A stretch of 64,000 bases of DNA from Hormoscilla sp. GUM202 (lineage in GTDB: Bacteria; Cyanobacteriota; Cyanobacteriia; Cyanobacteriales; Desertifilaceae). The DNA is taken from positions 66,572-130,571 of the forward strand of contig RFFC02000014.1 in assembly GCA_005518205.2 (NCBI GenBank), given 5' to 3'. The notes under the pieces were generated by a model. The model was not told the DNA's origin and made no database searches. It saw only the letters and a program-made list of their open reading frames with translations. This document shows, in pieces, positions 17,609 to 27,596 of this stretch (position 1 is the stretch's first letter; each line of letters starts with the position of its first letter). Made by a program: the position numbers and the translations under genes.

Positions 17609-20269
17609 ATGGTTTCTCCTTATGATACAGTTTCTTACGATTCGCCATTGTCTGCCATTACCCAAGTGGTCAACAGCGGGGACGATCTGCTGGAGATCGT
17701 CTCCAAAAACGATCCCAAAGGCGATCCCCTGCGGATAGCTACGGGAGTATACTTGACGGTTCACGGTCATTTCTACCAACCCCCCCGGGAAAATCCTTAT
17801 CTAGACGCGATCGAACGCCAACCGAGTGCATCCCCCTACCATGACTGGAACGAACGCATTCACCACGAGTGCTATCGTCCGAATGCCTTTGCTCGGGTAT
17901 TAAATGACCGAGGCGAGATCGTCAATATCGTCAATAACTTCGAGTATCTCAGCTTCAATATCGGTCCGACCCTGATGACCTGGTTGGAACGCTACGATGT
18001 GGAGGTATATCAGCGCATTCTGGAGGCCGATCGCCAAAGTTGCCAGCGCCTGAACGGTCACGGCAATGCGATCGCCCAAGTCTACAACCACATTATTATG
18101 CCTCTGGCGAACGATCGGGACAAGTACACCCAGATCCGCTGGGGGAAAGCAGACTTCCGATCCCGCTTCGGGCGCGATCCCGAAGGCATGTGGCTAGCAG
18201 AAACAGCTGTAGACTCTGCCACCTTGGCAGCTTTAGTGGCAGAAGGTATCAAATTTATCATTCTCGCCTCCTCCCAGGCGGAACGCTGTCGCCCCTTCCC
18301 CAGGTCAGAGGAACCGGAACCGGAATGGCACGAAGTCGGGGGCAGTCAAATCGATCCCACTCGCCCCTATCGCTGCTTTATTAACGGTGGCAAGTATATC
18401 GATATCTTTTTTTACGATGGCCCAATTTCCCGGGATATGGGTTTTAGCGATGTGCTGTTTAACTCGGGTCATTTCGTGGGTCGCATCGGTCAAGCAGTGC
18501 GCGGGGATCGGCGATCGTCCCAGCTAATATCGGTGGCGACGGACGGGGAAACCTTCGGTCATCATAAAGGTGGCACGGAAAAAACCCTCGCCTACGCCTT
18601 TTTGCAGGAATTCTCCCACCGTGGCTGGACGGTAACTAACTTTGCCCATTACCTCAGTCTTTCGGAACCAACCTGGGAAGTGGAACTCAAACCAGTCACA
18701 GCTTGGAGTTGCTCCCACGGGGTCTCGCGCTGGCAGGATGATTGCGGTTGTGGCGGTGGTGGCGAGTGGCACCAAAAATGGCGGCGTCCCCTGCGAGACT
18801 CCCTTAACTGGCTGCGCGATCGGCTGATTGAGGTTTATAAAGAGGAAGCAGGGAAATTATTCCGCGACCCCTGGTTGGCCAGGGATGAGTATATTCAGGT
18901 GATTCGCGATCGCACTCCAGAAAACGTTGACATCTGGCTATCTACTCATTGCACTCGCGAACTAACGCCAGATGAACAAGTAGACGCCTTACGCCTGTTA
19001 GAAATGCAGCGTCACAGCTTGTTGATGTTCACCAGTTGCGGTTGGTTTTTTGAAGAACTGTCCCGTCCCGAAGGGGTGCAAATTCTGCGCTATGCGGCCC
19101 GGGCGATCGAACTAGCTGGAGAGGTGACAGGCACGCAGTTGGAACCAGAATTTATCAAGCGCCTCGCTCAAGCACCCAGCAATGTAGAATGCTTCGGTGA
19201 TGGTGAGGCTGTCTACCGTCAGTTGGTGGCTACTGCCCAGATTAGCTTAGAACAAGTGGCAGCTCATTACGCCATGAGTTCCCTGTTCTATAGTTATCCC
19301 AAGCGCCATCGCCTCTACTGCTACAGGACCGATAAACTAGATTATCAGCTGCAACGGATGGGTGCCATGACTCTCGCCGTAGGACAGTTCCTGCTTGAGT
19401 CCCAAATCACGCGGGAAACGAATCATTGCGTGTTTGCTGTCTTGCATTTGGGTGGCTGGGATTTCCACTGTTGCATTCAACCCTTTTCCGGACGCCTCGC
19501 TTACAGTCAACTGAAAGAAAAGCTATTTTCAGCCCTGCAACAAGCCAGTGCTGCTCATGCGATCCTGGCAATGGTACAGCTGTTTGGAGACGATCGCTCC
19601 TTTAGCTTGCAAAACTTGTTTGCTGAGGAACGTCACCGGATCATGCAGTTATTAACCGCAGAAACTCTCACCCGCGTCAATCAGCTGTACACCCAAGTTT
19701 ACCGGGATAACTATGGCGTCCTGATGGCATTTCACCGGGATGAAATGCCAGTTCCCCCAGAGTTGCAAGTCGCCGCAGAAATTGCCCTGTCTCATCGCTG
19801 TCAGATGTCTTTACGGGGGCTGGAACTTGCAAATGGGGATACCCAATTGGGGTTGACTCACCTGGCCGAACTGGAGGCGATCGCCCTTGAGGCCAATCAA
19901 CTCCATTGTCAGCTGAAAGTTCCCGAGGGTAAGCAAACCCTGGAACGAATAATTTTGCGCAGCCTCTGGCATATCATGCATGATGGTAACTCTGCCGTTT
20001 CTGCCGATATCAAACGCTTGGAACGGATGATTGAAGTGGGCGAAAGGCTCAATCTCGGGATCTCCCTCGATCGCTGTCAGGAACTTTACTTCAACTGTCT
20101 GCACAGTCGCATCGTGCCACGGTGTTTGAGGGCCCAATCATCATCAAAGCATAGCGGTGAAGTCTGTGCCACTTCTGAAACTAAGCTTGACTTATCCCAG
20201 AGTCATCAGCTACTACGGTGGGGTGAAAAGCTAGCAGTCGATGTGAGCAAATGGACTAACCAGCAGTAA
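17609..20269 (+). CDS. DUF3536 / glycoside hydrolase family 57-like protein
   Basis: An 886-residue protein with an N-terminal GH57 catalytic barrel and a C-terminal DUF3536 region. Motifs in order: VHGHFYQPPRENPYLDAIER (GH57 motif 1), WNERIHHECYRPNAFARVL, GMWLAETAVD (the likely catalytic-glutamate region) and SVATDGETFGHHKGGTEKTL (likely acid/base Asp region). These suggest an alpha-glucan hydrolase or branching-type enzyme. The substrate is not known. The start is supported by GGAGG eight bases upstream. No signal peptide, so it is probably cytoplasmic and linked to glycogen metabolism. Confidence 0.88.
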   Translation: MVSPYDTVSYDSPLSAITQVVNSGDDLLEIVSKNDPKGDPLRIATGVYLTVHGHFYQPPRENPYLDAIERQPSASPYHDWNERIHHECYRPNAFARVLNDRGEIVNIVNNFEYLSFNIGPTLMTWLERYDVEVYQRILEADRQSCQRLNGHGNAIAQVYNHIIMPLANDRDKYTQIRWGKADFRSRFGRDPEGMWLAETAVDSATLAALVAEGIKFIILASSQAERCRPFPRSEEPEPEWHEVGGSQIDPTRPYRCFINGGKYIDIFFYDGPISRDMGFSDVLFNSGHFVGRIGQAVRGDRRSSQLISVATDGETFGHHKGGTEKTLAYAFLQEFSHRGWTVTNFAHYLSLSEPTWEVELKPVTAWSCSHGVSRWQDDCGCGGGGEWHQKWRRPLRDSLNWLRDRLIEVYKEEAGKLFRDPWLARDEYIQVIRDRTPENVDIWLSTHCTRELTPDEQVDALRLLEMQRHSLLMFTSCGWFFEELSRPEGVQILRYAARAIELAGEVTGTQLEPEFIKRLAQAPSNVECFGDGEAVYRQLVATAQISLEQVAAHYAMSSLFYSYPKRHRLYCYRTDKLDYQLQRMGAMTLAVGQFLLESQITRETNHCVFAVLHLGGWDFHCCIQPFSGRLAYSQLKEKLFSALQQASAAHAILAMVQLFGDDRSFSLQNLFAEERHRIMQLLTAETLTRVNQLYTQVYRDNYGVLMAFHRDEMPVPPELQVAAEIALSHRCQMSLRGLELANGDTQLGLTHLAELEAIALEANQLHCQLKVPEGKQTLERIILRSLWHIMHDGNSAVSADIKRLERMIEVGERLNLGISLDRCQELYFNCLHSRIVPRCLRAQSSSKHSGEVCATSETKLDLSQSHQLLRWGEKLAVDVSKWTNQQ

Positions 20270-20381
20270 GTTTCCAGGTAACACCTGCGAACCAGGGGGA
20301 AAGGCATTACTCTTCCCCCTGGCTTGACAAAATCGGTGCAGTATATTGTCAACCCCAGATAGAGAGTTAATAGTAAATGCC

Positions 20382-21044
20382 ATGTTGAAAGCATCTGATA
20401 TTATGACTGAGGACGCAATCACGATTCGCGGTTCAGCGACGGTGGCTTCCTCTGTCAAGATCGTGAAGTTGAATAACTTGCGATCGCTGATTGTTGATGT
20501 CCGCAGTTCTGAAGATGCCTACGGGTTCGTCACCCAAACTGATATTGTTTATAAAGTGGTAGCCTATGGTAAAGACCCGGAAAAAATGCGAGTCTACGAA
20601 ATCATGACCAAGCCCTGCATAGTGGTCAATCCCGATCTGGGAGTAGAGTACGTGGCGCGGTTGTTTGCCAATACAGGTATCCGGGTAGCGCCGATCGTCA
20701 AGGATGAACTGGTGGGGATCGTTTCCGTTACTGATATTCTCAATAAGGGGGACTTCGTAGAAAAACCCAAAGTCAACATTCTCCAGCGAGAACTGGATAT
20801 AGCCATCTCAGAAGCTAAATCTATTTGTGCGGCCAAAGGTGTTAGATCTCAAGAATGTATTGACGCTTGGGAATTGGTTGAGGATATCGAAGCTGACGCC
20901 AATTATCAATCTGAAACTTATCCCACGGTCCGCGGACGGCCCGAAAAATCGGAAATCAAACCTTTGGAAACAACAGAATTAGAGCTCTTCTGCTGGGAAC
21001 ATCCAGATCTGCAAGAAGTCCTCCAAAATCCGGCGAAAATATAA
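20382..21044 (+). CDS. CBS-domain protein with C-terminal CP12 domain
   Basis: 220 residues. Two CBS motifs form a Bateman module: MTEDAITIRGSATVASSVKI to FVTQTDIVYKVV, and MTKPCIVVNPDLGVEYVARL to GIVSVTDIL. This usually binds adenine nucleotides. A CP12-like region follows (LDIAISEAKSICAAKGVRSQ, then ECIDAWELVEDIEADA). In classical CP12 this region, with Cys pairs, holds GAPDH and phosphoribulokinase together and inhibits the Calvin cycle. Here the N-terminal pair is present, but only one Cys (ELFCWEHP) is seen in the tail. A palindromic repeat adds residues near VRGRPEKS. I chose the ATG at 20382; a TTG at 20346 is possible. Confidence 0.88.
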   Translation: MLKASDIMTEDAITIRGSATVASSVKIVKLNNLRSLIVDVRSSEDAYGFVTQTDIVYKVVAYGKDPEKMRVYEIMTKPCIVVNPDLGVEYVARLFANTGIRVAPIVKDELVGIVSVTDILNKGDFVEKPKVNILQRELDIAISEAKSICAAKGVRSQECIDAWELVEDIEADANYQSETYPTVRGRPEKSEIKPLETTELELFCWEHPDLQEVLQNPAKI

Positions 21045-21060
21045 TTATTGTTGGTTAATT

Positions 21061-21087
21061 TGGGTGCATCTCACTTTGGCAACGTGA
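21061..21087. repeat. Solo ISKra4-like terminal repeat
   Basis: GGGTGCATCTCACTTTGGCA followed by ACGTGAG resembles the 25-base end of the ISKra4 element at 21493, with no transposase nearby. Confidence 0.5.
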
Positions 21088-21185
21088 GTTCGACGGCTAC
21101 TTAAACCTTGATTTGGAGTCAGCAACAAAATGCTTCAAACCCTCATGATTGCGTTCGACAGATCCCCCCCCGATCGGGCTGCGTT

Positions 21186-21356
21186 CTAATTGAAGCCGAG
21201 CCAAGCAAGCAGCCCTTGCCCTGTCAGGAATTCAATCAGTAAGGCCAGAATAAAGCCAATCATGGCAGCGCGACCATTTAAGCGTTCTGAGTAGTCATTG
21301 AAGCCAAAGAACGTATCTTCTAGTTTCGGGGTGGTGGTTGGTTCTGGTTCAGTCAT
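21186..21356 (-). CDS. High-light-inducible / one-helix chlorophyll-binding protein
   Basis: A 56-residue protein reading MTEPEPTTTPKLEDTFFGFN then DYSERLNGRAAMIGFILALL and ending LTGQGLLAWLGFN. The ERLNGRAAMIGF helix is the chlorophyll a/b-binding motif of HLIP (Scp/Hlip) proteins, which protect or assemble photosystem II in high light. The length and single thylakoid helix fit the family. The gene is too short for most open-frame searches. A promoter-like sequence lies 30-55 bp upstream. Confidence 0.93.
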   Translation of the reverse strand: MTEPEPTTTPKLEDTFFGFNDYSERLNGRAAMIGFILALLIEFLTGQGLLAWLGFN

Positions 21357-21384
21357 GATTTCAGTTGGTTACAATTATTTATAT

Positions 21385-21411
21385 TCTATACAATACTCCG
21401 GACAGAATCAA
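21385..21411 (-). promoter_or_regulatory. Possible sigma-70-type promoter of the HLIP gene
   Basis: Read on the minus strand: TTGATT (21406-21411), a 15-base spacer, then TATAGA (21385-21390), about 30 bases before the ATG. The spacer is shorter than the ideal 17, so this is tentative. Confidence 0.3.
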
Positions 21412-21501
21412 GTGGCTATAACGAGTTTGTGATTCGTATAGTTGACAATGCCTTTAAACCACGAAAATAGTGGCGAACAAGGCCAGTAGAAAGGGTGCAT
21501 C

Positions 21502-21705
21502 CCAATTTGGCAATGAGCCAAAATACTTCATTGTTAAACTGTCACTAATAGACCCTTGGTCTGTCAAGGAAATGATGACGGATAAGAGAAGGGAAGGCTC
21601 GGACCAATTTGGCAATGAGCCAAAATACTTCATTGTTAAACTGTCACTAATAGACTCTTGGTATGTCAAGGAAATGATGACGGATAAGAGAAGGGAAGGC
21701 TCGGA
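21502..21705. repeat. Two tandem copies of a 102-bp unit
   Basis: Copies at 21502-21603 and 21604-21705, each running from CCAATTTGGCAATGAGCC to GAAGGGAAGGCTCGGA, with about three differences. The unit starts inside the ISKra4 terminal repeat. A plus-strand frame runs through both, but I see no sign that it is a real gene. Confidence 0.85.
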
Positions 21706-21821
21706 AGCGGTTATCTCCGTAAAATTCGTCAATTTTATCTTGACAGACCACGAGATGATGAGAATGTCAAGATTGACTCACCTTGAGAATACTCCATTGA
21801 GATAAGCACGCTCCGGGCCCC

Positions 21822-22268
21822 CTACGCTGCGAGATGCCGCAGAACTTGGGGAACATTGGCAGCTTTCCACTGCGCTCCTGAGAGCTTCACCCGTGCCGCA
21901 ACCTGCTTAATCGTTGATTCCACCTCTCCCGAACCGATTGAAATTCCCTCGGCTTGGTAATAGCCATAGTTCACAATGCGGTGACGATGCTTAGTAACAT
22001 AGGCCCTGAAGTTATCAACCCGTGGATGCTCCCAGTCGTCAAATTCTTTGAGGGCTGCATCTACCTTGCCTGACCATAGGAGAGCTTTCACTCGTGCCAG
22101 TCTAGAGCTGGACCCACCGACGTATTGAAGCAACTGCCCACGGACTGTAGCTTCGAGTCCTGAGAGTGTTTTCAATTGCTCTGGAACAGTCCCTTGGGCC
22201 TCCTCATACAACAAGGCGGCTATTCCCAAAGCATAGGTTTTAATTTGAGCTAAATTTTCAGGATTCAT
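21822..22268 (-). pseudogene. ISKra4-family transposase with internal deletion
   Basis: The 148 codons join the family N-terminus (MNPENLAQIKTYALGIAALL) directly to the C-terminal DDE end (YYQAEGISIGSGEVESTIKQ, then ARVKLSGAQW). Full-length relatives are roughly three times longer, and the first catalytic Asp region is missing, so it should be inactive. The frame survived the deletion. Confidence 0.85.
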
Positions 22269-22384
22269 AGTTTTAGAGGGAGCGTTTACCGACTGTCTCA
22301 GCTTAACACCATCTCGGAACCCGTTCGACTAAGCATTTCTACTCATTGCGAAACTGGGATGCACCCAGTAGAAACTGCCGTTGG

Positions 22385-22502
22385 GGTCTGCTGGAAATTG
22401 CCTGCACCGTCTCCAGCAGACCTGTTATAATCCTCTTGAGGCTATCCATCGGTGCGGTGAGTATGAAAGTTTACTACCGCAGTCTACAGGGAGGATAGCC
22501 TC
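22385..22502 (+). ncRNA. Two-hairpin structured leader candidate upstream of ald
   Basis: Hairpin 1: GGTCTGCTGGA (22385-22395) pairs with TCCAGCAGACC (22412-22422). Hairpin 2: GAGGCTATCC (22438-22447) pairs with GGATAGCCTC (22493-22502) and encloses an inner stem TGCGGT/ACCGCA around GAGTATGAAAGT. It ends 290 bp before ald. It matches no riboswitch consensus I know. It could equally be a MITE or repeat, since a CCTCGTTACCTGGCACCGCC repeat overlaps its end. Confidence 0.35.
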
Positions 22503-22795
22503 GTTACCTGGCACCGCCTGGAAACGCAGCACCCTGAAAAACTGTCCGGAGTATAGTCTATAGTAAATCAAACTTAAACCAGCTCTTCGTGAAATGGTAT
22601 GCGTTCATTGCCATCGGAATAGCCTAAAACCCTTGCTTCGTCTAGGGTTGAGGTCGTCGCCGCGCGCGATCGACTGATATGCAAGGCACGTTGGAACCAT
22701 TATTGGTAAAGGGTTTCAGGCGCATTAGCTATGATTTAGCATACTAGATTGGGAAGAGCCCTTAAACCTATATAAATGGTCAATCGAGAGGTAGC

Positions 22796-23887
22796 ATGGA
22801 AATTGGCGTCCCCAAAGAAACTAAGGATCTGGAATTTCGGGTGGGCCTGAGTCCGAGTAGTGTGAGAGTTCTAACTGAAAATGGTCATCGACTGTATGTC
22901 GAAACCGGAGCAGGTGCCGGTGCCGGCTTCACGGATGAAGACTATCTGAAGGTAGGTGCTGAAATTGTCAAGACTCCGTCAGCGGCTTGGAACCGGGAAA
23001 TGGTCGTGAAGGTGAAGGAACCCCTGCCACCAGAATACCAGTTTCTTTTGCCAGAGCAGTTGCTATTTACCTACTTGCATCTGGCAGCTGACAAGACTTT
23101 GACTGAGCATCTCATTAAGCAAGGCGTGACCGCGATCGCCTACGAAACGGTAGAATTACCCGACTCAAAATTACCTCTGCTGACTCCGATGAGCATCATC
23201 GCCGGACGGCTGTCGGTGCAGTTCGGTGCCAGGTTTCTAGAGCGTCAGCAGGGTGGCCGAGGAGTCCTCCTGGGGGGCGTTCCCGGAGTCAGACCGGCTC
23301 AAGTCTGTATTATCGGAGGTGGGGTTGTCGGCACAGAAGCTGCTCGGATCGCTGTGGGCATGGGAGCCCAAGTCCAGATCGTCGATGTCAACCTGGAGCG
23401 TTTATCCTATTTGGAAACCCTGTTTGGCTCCAGAGTGGAATTACTCTATAGTAATTCCGCACAAATTGAAGCGATCGTACCAGATGCTGACCTGCTGATT
23501 GGTGCAGTTTTAATCTTAGGCCGTCGCGCACCCGTCCTCGTTTCCCGAAGCTTGGTGCAACAGATGCGCCCAGGTTCAGTCATTATCGATGTTGCTGTGG
23601 ACCAAGGCGGCTGCGTCGAAACATTGCGATCGACATCTCATACCAATCCAACTTACATCGAAGAGGGCGTCGTCCACTATGGCGTTCCCAATATGCCAGG
23701 GGCGGTGCCTTGGACTGCAACACAGGCACTGAATAATGCTACCCTCCCCTATGTCTTAAAGCTGGCCGATCGCGGTGTTAAAGCTTTGGATAAAAACTCA
23801 GCTTTAGCTAAAGGTTTGAATGTTAAAAATCATCAGTTAGTTCATCCTGCCTTAAGAGAAGTGTTTCCTGATTTGGCTAATGGCTAA
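22796..23887 (+). CDS. ald: Alanine dehydrogenase
   Basis: A 363-residue NAD-dependent enzyme that interconverts L-alanine and pyruvate plus ammonia. It starts MEIGVPKETKDLEFRVGLSP, the family signature. The pyruvate-binding Lys lies in VVKVKEPLP and the catalytic His in YLHLAAD. The Rossmann glycine motif is IIGGGVVGTEAARIAVGMG, and the catalytic Asp follows in DVAVDQGGCVET. The length is normal. A GAGAGG ribosome site lies 6-8 bases upstream of the ATG. It ends convergently with topA over a shared stem. Confidence 0.96.
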   Translation: MEIGVPKETKDLEFRVGLSPSSVRVLTENGHRLYVETGAGAGAGFTDEDYLKVGAEIVKTPSAAWNREMVVKVKEPLPPEYQFLLPEQLLFTYLHLAADKTLTEHLIKQGVTAIAYETVELPDSKLPLLTPMSIIAGRLSVQFGARFLERQQGGRGVLLGGVPGVRPAQVCIIGGGVVGTEAARIAVGMGAQVQIVDVNLERLSYLETLFGSRVELLYSNSAQIEAIVPDADLLIGAVLILGRRAPVLVSRSLVQQMRPGSVIIDVAVDQGGCVETLRSTSHTNPTYIEEGVVHYGVPNMPGAVPWTATQALNNATLPYVLKLADRGVKALDKNSALAKGLNVKNHQLVHPALREVFPDLANG

Positions 23888-23935
23888 TTGTTAATGGCAT
23901 GGTTGCCTGACAATCAACAATTAACCATTAGCCAA
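23873..23935. terminator. Shared stem between convergent ald and topA
   Basis: TTGGCTAATGGCTAATTGTT (23873-23892) pairs with AACAATTAACCATTAGCCAA (23916-23935) with one mismatch. It lies exactly between the two genes and covers the ald stop codon. AT-rich flanks make it a plausible bidirectional terminator. Confidence 0.55.
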
Positions 23936-26563
23936 CTATTGATTAGCGCTGGTCTTTTTCGTCTCGGCGCTGGTCTTTTTGGTCCCGGTTGATTTACTCG
24001 ACTTGCGACGGTTTGAAGATGTGGAAGCCTTGTCTGCTAGCAATTCCAAGGCTTTCTCCAGAGTCACCTCTTCGACCGAGGTCCCCTCTTTTAAAGTAAC
24101 ATTAATTTTGCCATGATTGACATAAGGACCATAACGCCCATCGTAGATATTCACTGGTGCTTCATCTGATGGATGTTTACCCAACTCTCGTAAAGGTTTC
24201 TTACTGCGGCTATTGCGTGTCTTCTTCGGTTCAGCAAGTAACTCCAATGCACGTTGGAGATCGATTGTCAAGACATTGTCATCTTTCTTTAAGGAACGAT
24301 AATCTTTACCTTCCTTACCTTGGTCGTGAACCACATAAGGGCCAAAACGTCCTAAACCAGCTTGGACTTTAGCACCAGTTTCCGGGTGGGATCCCAGCAA
24401 ACGAGGCAGGGCCAACAATCCTACGGCCATTTCCAGGGTGACCAGATCGGGAGTGACGCCTTTAGGTAGAGAGGACCGCTTGGGCTTTTTCTTCTTCTCA
24501 CGATCCCCATCACCCAACTGCAGGTAGGGGCCATAGTTGCCATTCAGGAGATATATAGTATCACCAGTTTCAGGGTGCTGACCCAGTTCCTCTGGTTCAG
24601 AGGCTTTCTGCTTCAGCAGCGCTTCTACTTGTTCGGAGTCGAGCCGATCTGGGGTCAGGTCTTTGGGAATGGAAGCTTTGAGCACCCCAGAGCCATTATC
24701 AACTTCGATGTAAGGGCCAAATCTGCCAATGCAGACCTTGGCCTCTAAGCCAACCAGTTCCACGGTCCGAGCAAGTTTTGAGTCAATTTGGCTTTCCTGT
24801 TCTTTTACCTGATTGGACAGACCGGTTTCCCCGCAATAAAATTCTCGCAGATAAGGAAGCCAGTCCACTTCTCCGGTAGAGATGTCATCTAGAGTTCGTT
24901 CCATCCGGGAAGTAAAGCGGGTGTCTACTAGATCCGGAAAATGTGCTTCTAGCAGACTGGTGACCGCAAAGGCCGTGAAGGTGGGCACCAGGGCTTTGTT
25001 AATGATTTGAGCATAGCCCCGATCGACGATCGTGCCGATGATGGTAGCGTAGGTGCTGGGACGCCCAATGCCTTCTTTTTCCAGGGTTTTCACTAGGGAC
25101 GCCTCGGTATAACGGGCGGGAGGCTGGGTTTCATGGCCAATGGCCTCTAATTCCCGACAGTTGGGGCGATCGCCCACCTTTAAGGGTGGCAGAATCACTT
25201 CCTGGTTTTCTAGAGCCGCATTTGGGTCGTCAGAACCTTCTACGTAAGCACGGAAGAAACCAGGAAAATCAATTCGCTTACCAGTCGCACGGAAGCCAGC
25301 CCCTTCCACTAGCAGCAGGGCGATAATTTGAGTAATCCTGGCGGCAGCCATTTGGGTCGCGACAGTACGCTTCCAAATGAGGTCGTACAGCTGAAATTCT
25401 CGCCCTGTCAGACTCGTCTCTGACGGCGTGCGGAAACTGCTACCTGCTGGACGAATGGCTTCGTGGGCTTCTTGCGCGCCTTTGCTTTTGGTCTTGTACT
25501 GGCGCGGTGTCGGGCTGAGATACTCGGAGCCATATTTCTGTTTTACACAGGATCGGGCGGCGGCGATCGCCTGGTCCGACAAATGCACGGAGTCCGTCCG
25601 CATATAGGTTATATAGCCCTGTTCGTACAGACTTTGAGCCGTCCGCATGGTATCTCTTGCCGATAGCCCCAGCTTCCGGTTAGCCTCCTGTTGCAGGGTC
25701 GATGTGGTAAAGGGAGGCGAAGGCGAGCGGGTCACCGGTCGTTCATCAACGGAACTGACTCTCCAGCTTTTACCCAACAGACGGGCTTGAAGTTCTTTGG
25801 CATCTGCTTCATTTAACAGTCTGACTTTTCTACCAGAGGCAATTTGTCCCGTATCCGGGTCAAAATCGCTACCCGTGGCCACTTTAGTGCCTGCCAGGGT
25901 AACTAATCGCGCCTCAAAAGAGGTACGATCGAGCTCCAGAATCGCTTTTAAGTTCCAGTAGCTACCTTGGCGGAAGGCTCGGCGTTGACGTTCCCGCAAC
26001 ACCAGTAACCGCACAGATACTGATTGTACCCGCCCAGCTGATAATCCCCAGGAAATTTTCTTCCACAGCAGGGGAGACAGGGTGTAGCCCACCAGTCGGT
26101 CTAAAATCCGCCTGGTTTCCTGAGCGTGGACCAACTGCATATCGATATTCCGGCAGTCCGACAGCGCTTTACGTATGGCTTCCCGGGTGATTTCGTGGAA
26201 TACCATCCGCTTAATGGGGACTTTCGGGCTCAGCAAATCCAGAAGATGCCAGCTGATGCTTTCACCTTCGCGGTCTTCGTCTGTTGCCAGAATCAGTTCA
26301 TCAGCCTGCTTGAGAGCTTTTTTCAGTTCTGTGACTACCTTTTTTTTATTCTTGGGGACAACATAAAGTGGCTCAAAGTCCGCCTCGACGTTAACCCCCA
26401 GCTGCGCCCATTTTTCCCCTTTGACAGCTTCGGGAATTTCGTCAGCAGAAGAGGGGAGGTCGCGCACGTGACCCATTGATGCCTCTACACGATAGTCAGA
26501 GGGCAGGAAGTTCCGTATGGTACGGGCTTTGGTCGGAGATTCGACAATTACAAGCGTTGACAT
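23936..26563 (-). CDS. topA: DNA topoisomerase I (type IA)
   Basis: An 875-residue TopA that relaxes negative supercoils. The N-terminal Toprim domain ([35 protein letters not shown]) is followed by the active-site Tyr in [16 protein letters not shown]. The clamp regions [19 protein letters not shown] and [13 protein letters not shown] are present. The C-terminus carries several glycine-rich modules of the type [20 protein letters not shown] in place of zinc fingers, common in cyanobacteria, and a Lys/Ser-rich tail. Length and start are normal. Confidence 0.97.
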   Translation of the reverse strand: MSTLVIVESPTKARTIRNFLPSDYRVEASMGHVRDLPSSADEIPEAVKGEKWAQLGVNVEADFEPLYVVPKNKKKVVTELKKALKQADELILATDEDREGESISWHLLDLLSPKVPIKRMVFHEITREAIRKALSDCRNIDMQLVHAQETRRILDRLVGYTLSPLLWKKISWGLSAGRVQSVSVRLLVLRERQRRAFRQGSYWNLKAILELDRTSFEARLVTLAGTKVATGSDFDPDTGQIASGRKVRLLNEADAKELQARLLGKSWRVSSVDERPVTRSPSPPFTTSTLQQEANRKLGLSARDTMRTAQSLYEQGYITYMRTDSVHLSDQAIAAARSCVKQKYGSEYLSPTPRQYKTKSKGAQEAHEAIRPAGSSFRTPSETSLTGREFQLYDLIWKRTVATQMAAARITQIIALLLVEGAGFRATGKRIDFPGFFRAYVEGSDDPNAALENQEVILPPLKVGDRPNCRELEAIGHETQPPARYTEASLVKTLEKEGIGRPSTYATIIGTIVDRGYAQIINKALVPTFTAFAVTSLLEAHFPDLVDTRFTSRMERTLDDISTGEVDWLPYLREFYCGETGLSNQVKEQESQIDSKLARTVELVGLEAKVCIGRFGPYIEVDNGSGVLKASIPKDLTPDRLDSEQVEALLKQKASEPEELGQHPETGDTIYLLNGNYGPYLQLGDGDREKKKKPKRSSLPKGVTPDLVTLEMAVGLLALPRLLGSHPETGAKVQAGLGRFGPYVVHDQGKEGKDYRSLKKDDNVLTIDLQRALELLAEPKKTRNSRSKKPLRELGKHPSDEAPVNIYDGRYGPYVNHGKINVTLKEGTSVEEVTLEKALELLADKASTSSNRRKSSKSTGTKKTSAETKKTSANQ

Positions 26564-27316
26564 AGGGATTCGGTGAGATAGCAGCTTGGTATCTTACGCC
26601 TACGTTTCCTTTTGGTGATGCTGTAAGCTTTACTTGGAGGTGATTTGCAACATAGCTCACCCCAGTCTCAAGCATTAGGGGTAATTAAATATTGTATTCT
26701 GCGAGCGTTGGCTGGGACACAGGCAATATGTTTTCGGGGATGGACTCGGGAGCTTGTCGGCTGGGCTACGGGCATGCTCCTGAGGTCGTGCTCACGGCGG
26801 GGACAGCAGAAATATTTCGGTCCGGACAGCTTGAGAAAACACCGGTAGCGGTAAGGCACCCTACATATTAAAACTCTGCGGCTGTCGGACAGTTGTGTCT
26901 CCAAGACTAGGAGACACTTGTTGGTGGTCCAGTAGGTAAGATTTGCCCACCGCAGGGTGGGTTTACTCTATGCCTATCTTTTTATATCCGATCTGCTCTA
27001 GTCGCGTCTTTTGTTGTTATACAACCAGTTAGTTCGATCTCAAGTCAGCACCCATTTCTGATGAGTCAGCTGTAAATAAGAAAGCCGCGATCGCTCCCTA
27101 TCTGAATCGAGATTTAATTCGTCCAGAAAAGAAGCTAAATAAAGAAGCTAAATTATGTACGAGATCAGAAGGCTGTAAGCCTTATCAGGTCTGCATCCTA
27201 GCCTTCATGTCGCCCCTCCAGCCTCGTTACCTGGCGACCGCCTGGTAACGCGGGAGTTTGAACCCCCTGCGGTATAACTACGAAGCGAAAAAAATATTGA
27301 ACCCCCTGCGGTGTAA
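26564..27316. other. Intergenic region, no gene recognised
   Basis: 750 bp upstream of topA. I see a hairpin GTGTCTCC/GGAGACAC near 26893-26915, a CCTCGTTACCTGGCGACCGC palindrome at about 27222-27252 and a tandem pair of GAACCCCCTGCGGT.TAACTA blocks at 27258-27330. The GC-rich part at 26690-26850 has no convincing start codon. I cannot assign a known RNA to it. Confidence 0.5.
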
Positions 27317-27596
27317 CTACGAAGCGACAAAACTCAGTTCATCGGGACTCGCACCCAGAACGATACCTAAGATATCCCGGGAATCTTCTATCCTGATGAG
27401 AGTATTATTGCCCCGCACCAATCTCAAATTCAAGTCCCCTGCTGTCAGTCCTTCTGTAAGCCCGATCGCATCTATGCCAGACTCAAAATCGCGAATGCGA
27501 TCGGCCTGCCTGGCATTAGCAACTGGTGAGTCTAACAGGAAGATATCATTACCCGTGCCGCCAAGGAGAAGATCTCGTCCCGCCTCCCCATTGAGG
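27317..27596 (-). pseudogene. C-terminal fragment of the secreted subtilase (cut off by IS)
   Basis: Reads LNGEAGRDLLLGGTGNDIFL, then DRIRDFESGIDAIGLTEGLT and stops at 27317 after DELSFVAS. These are a last haemolysin-type Ca2+-binding repeat and the usual tail of RTX-like cyanobacterial proteins. It joins in frame to the gene at 29588 when the IS and one 9-bp target copy are removed. Confidence 0.88.

Larger units (their letters stand above)
21493..22366 (-). mobile_element. Internally deleted ISKra4-family element
   Basis: About 874 bp between terminal repeats GGGTGCATCCCAATTTGGCA (21493) and the complement ending CTGGGATGCACCC (22366). The transposase inside is fused from its two ends with the middle missing, and the left end holds a duplicated 102-bp block. 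Right-end sequence is shared with 65-312. Confidence 0.7.

Noticed and set aside
21470-21805. 111-codon plus-strand open frame with repeated KYFIVKLSLID
   Set aside because: It is a by-product of the duplicated 102-bp block (a multiple of three) and starts inside an ISKra4 terminal repeat. Function is not supported.
22385-22502. Glutamine or cobalamin riboswitch before ald
   Set aside because: The conserved cores of these classes are not present. Only the hairpins are real.
26690-26850. GC-rich stretch resembling a structured RNA such as SRP, 6S or RNase P RNA
   Set aside because: I could not match the conserved cores of any of these RNAs, so I report no RNA gene.
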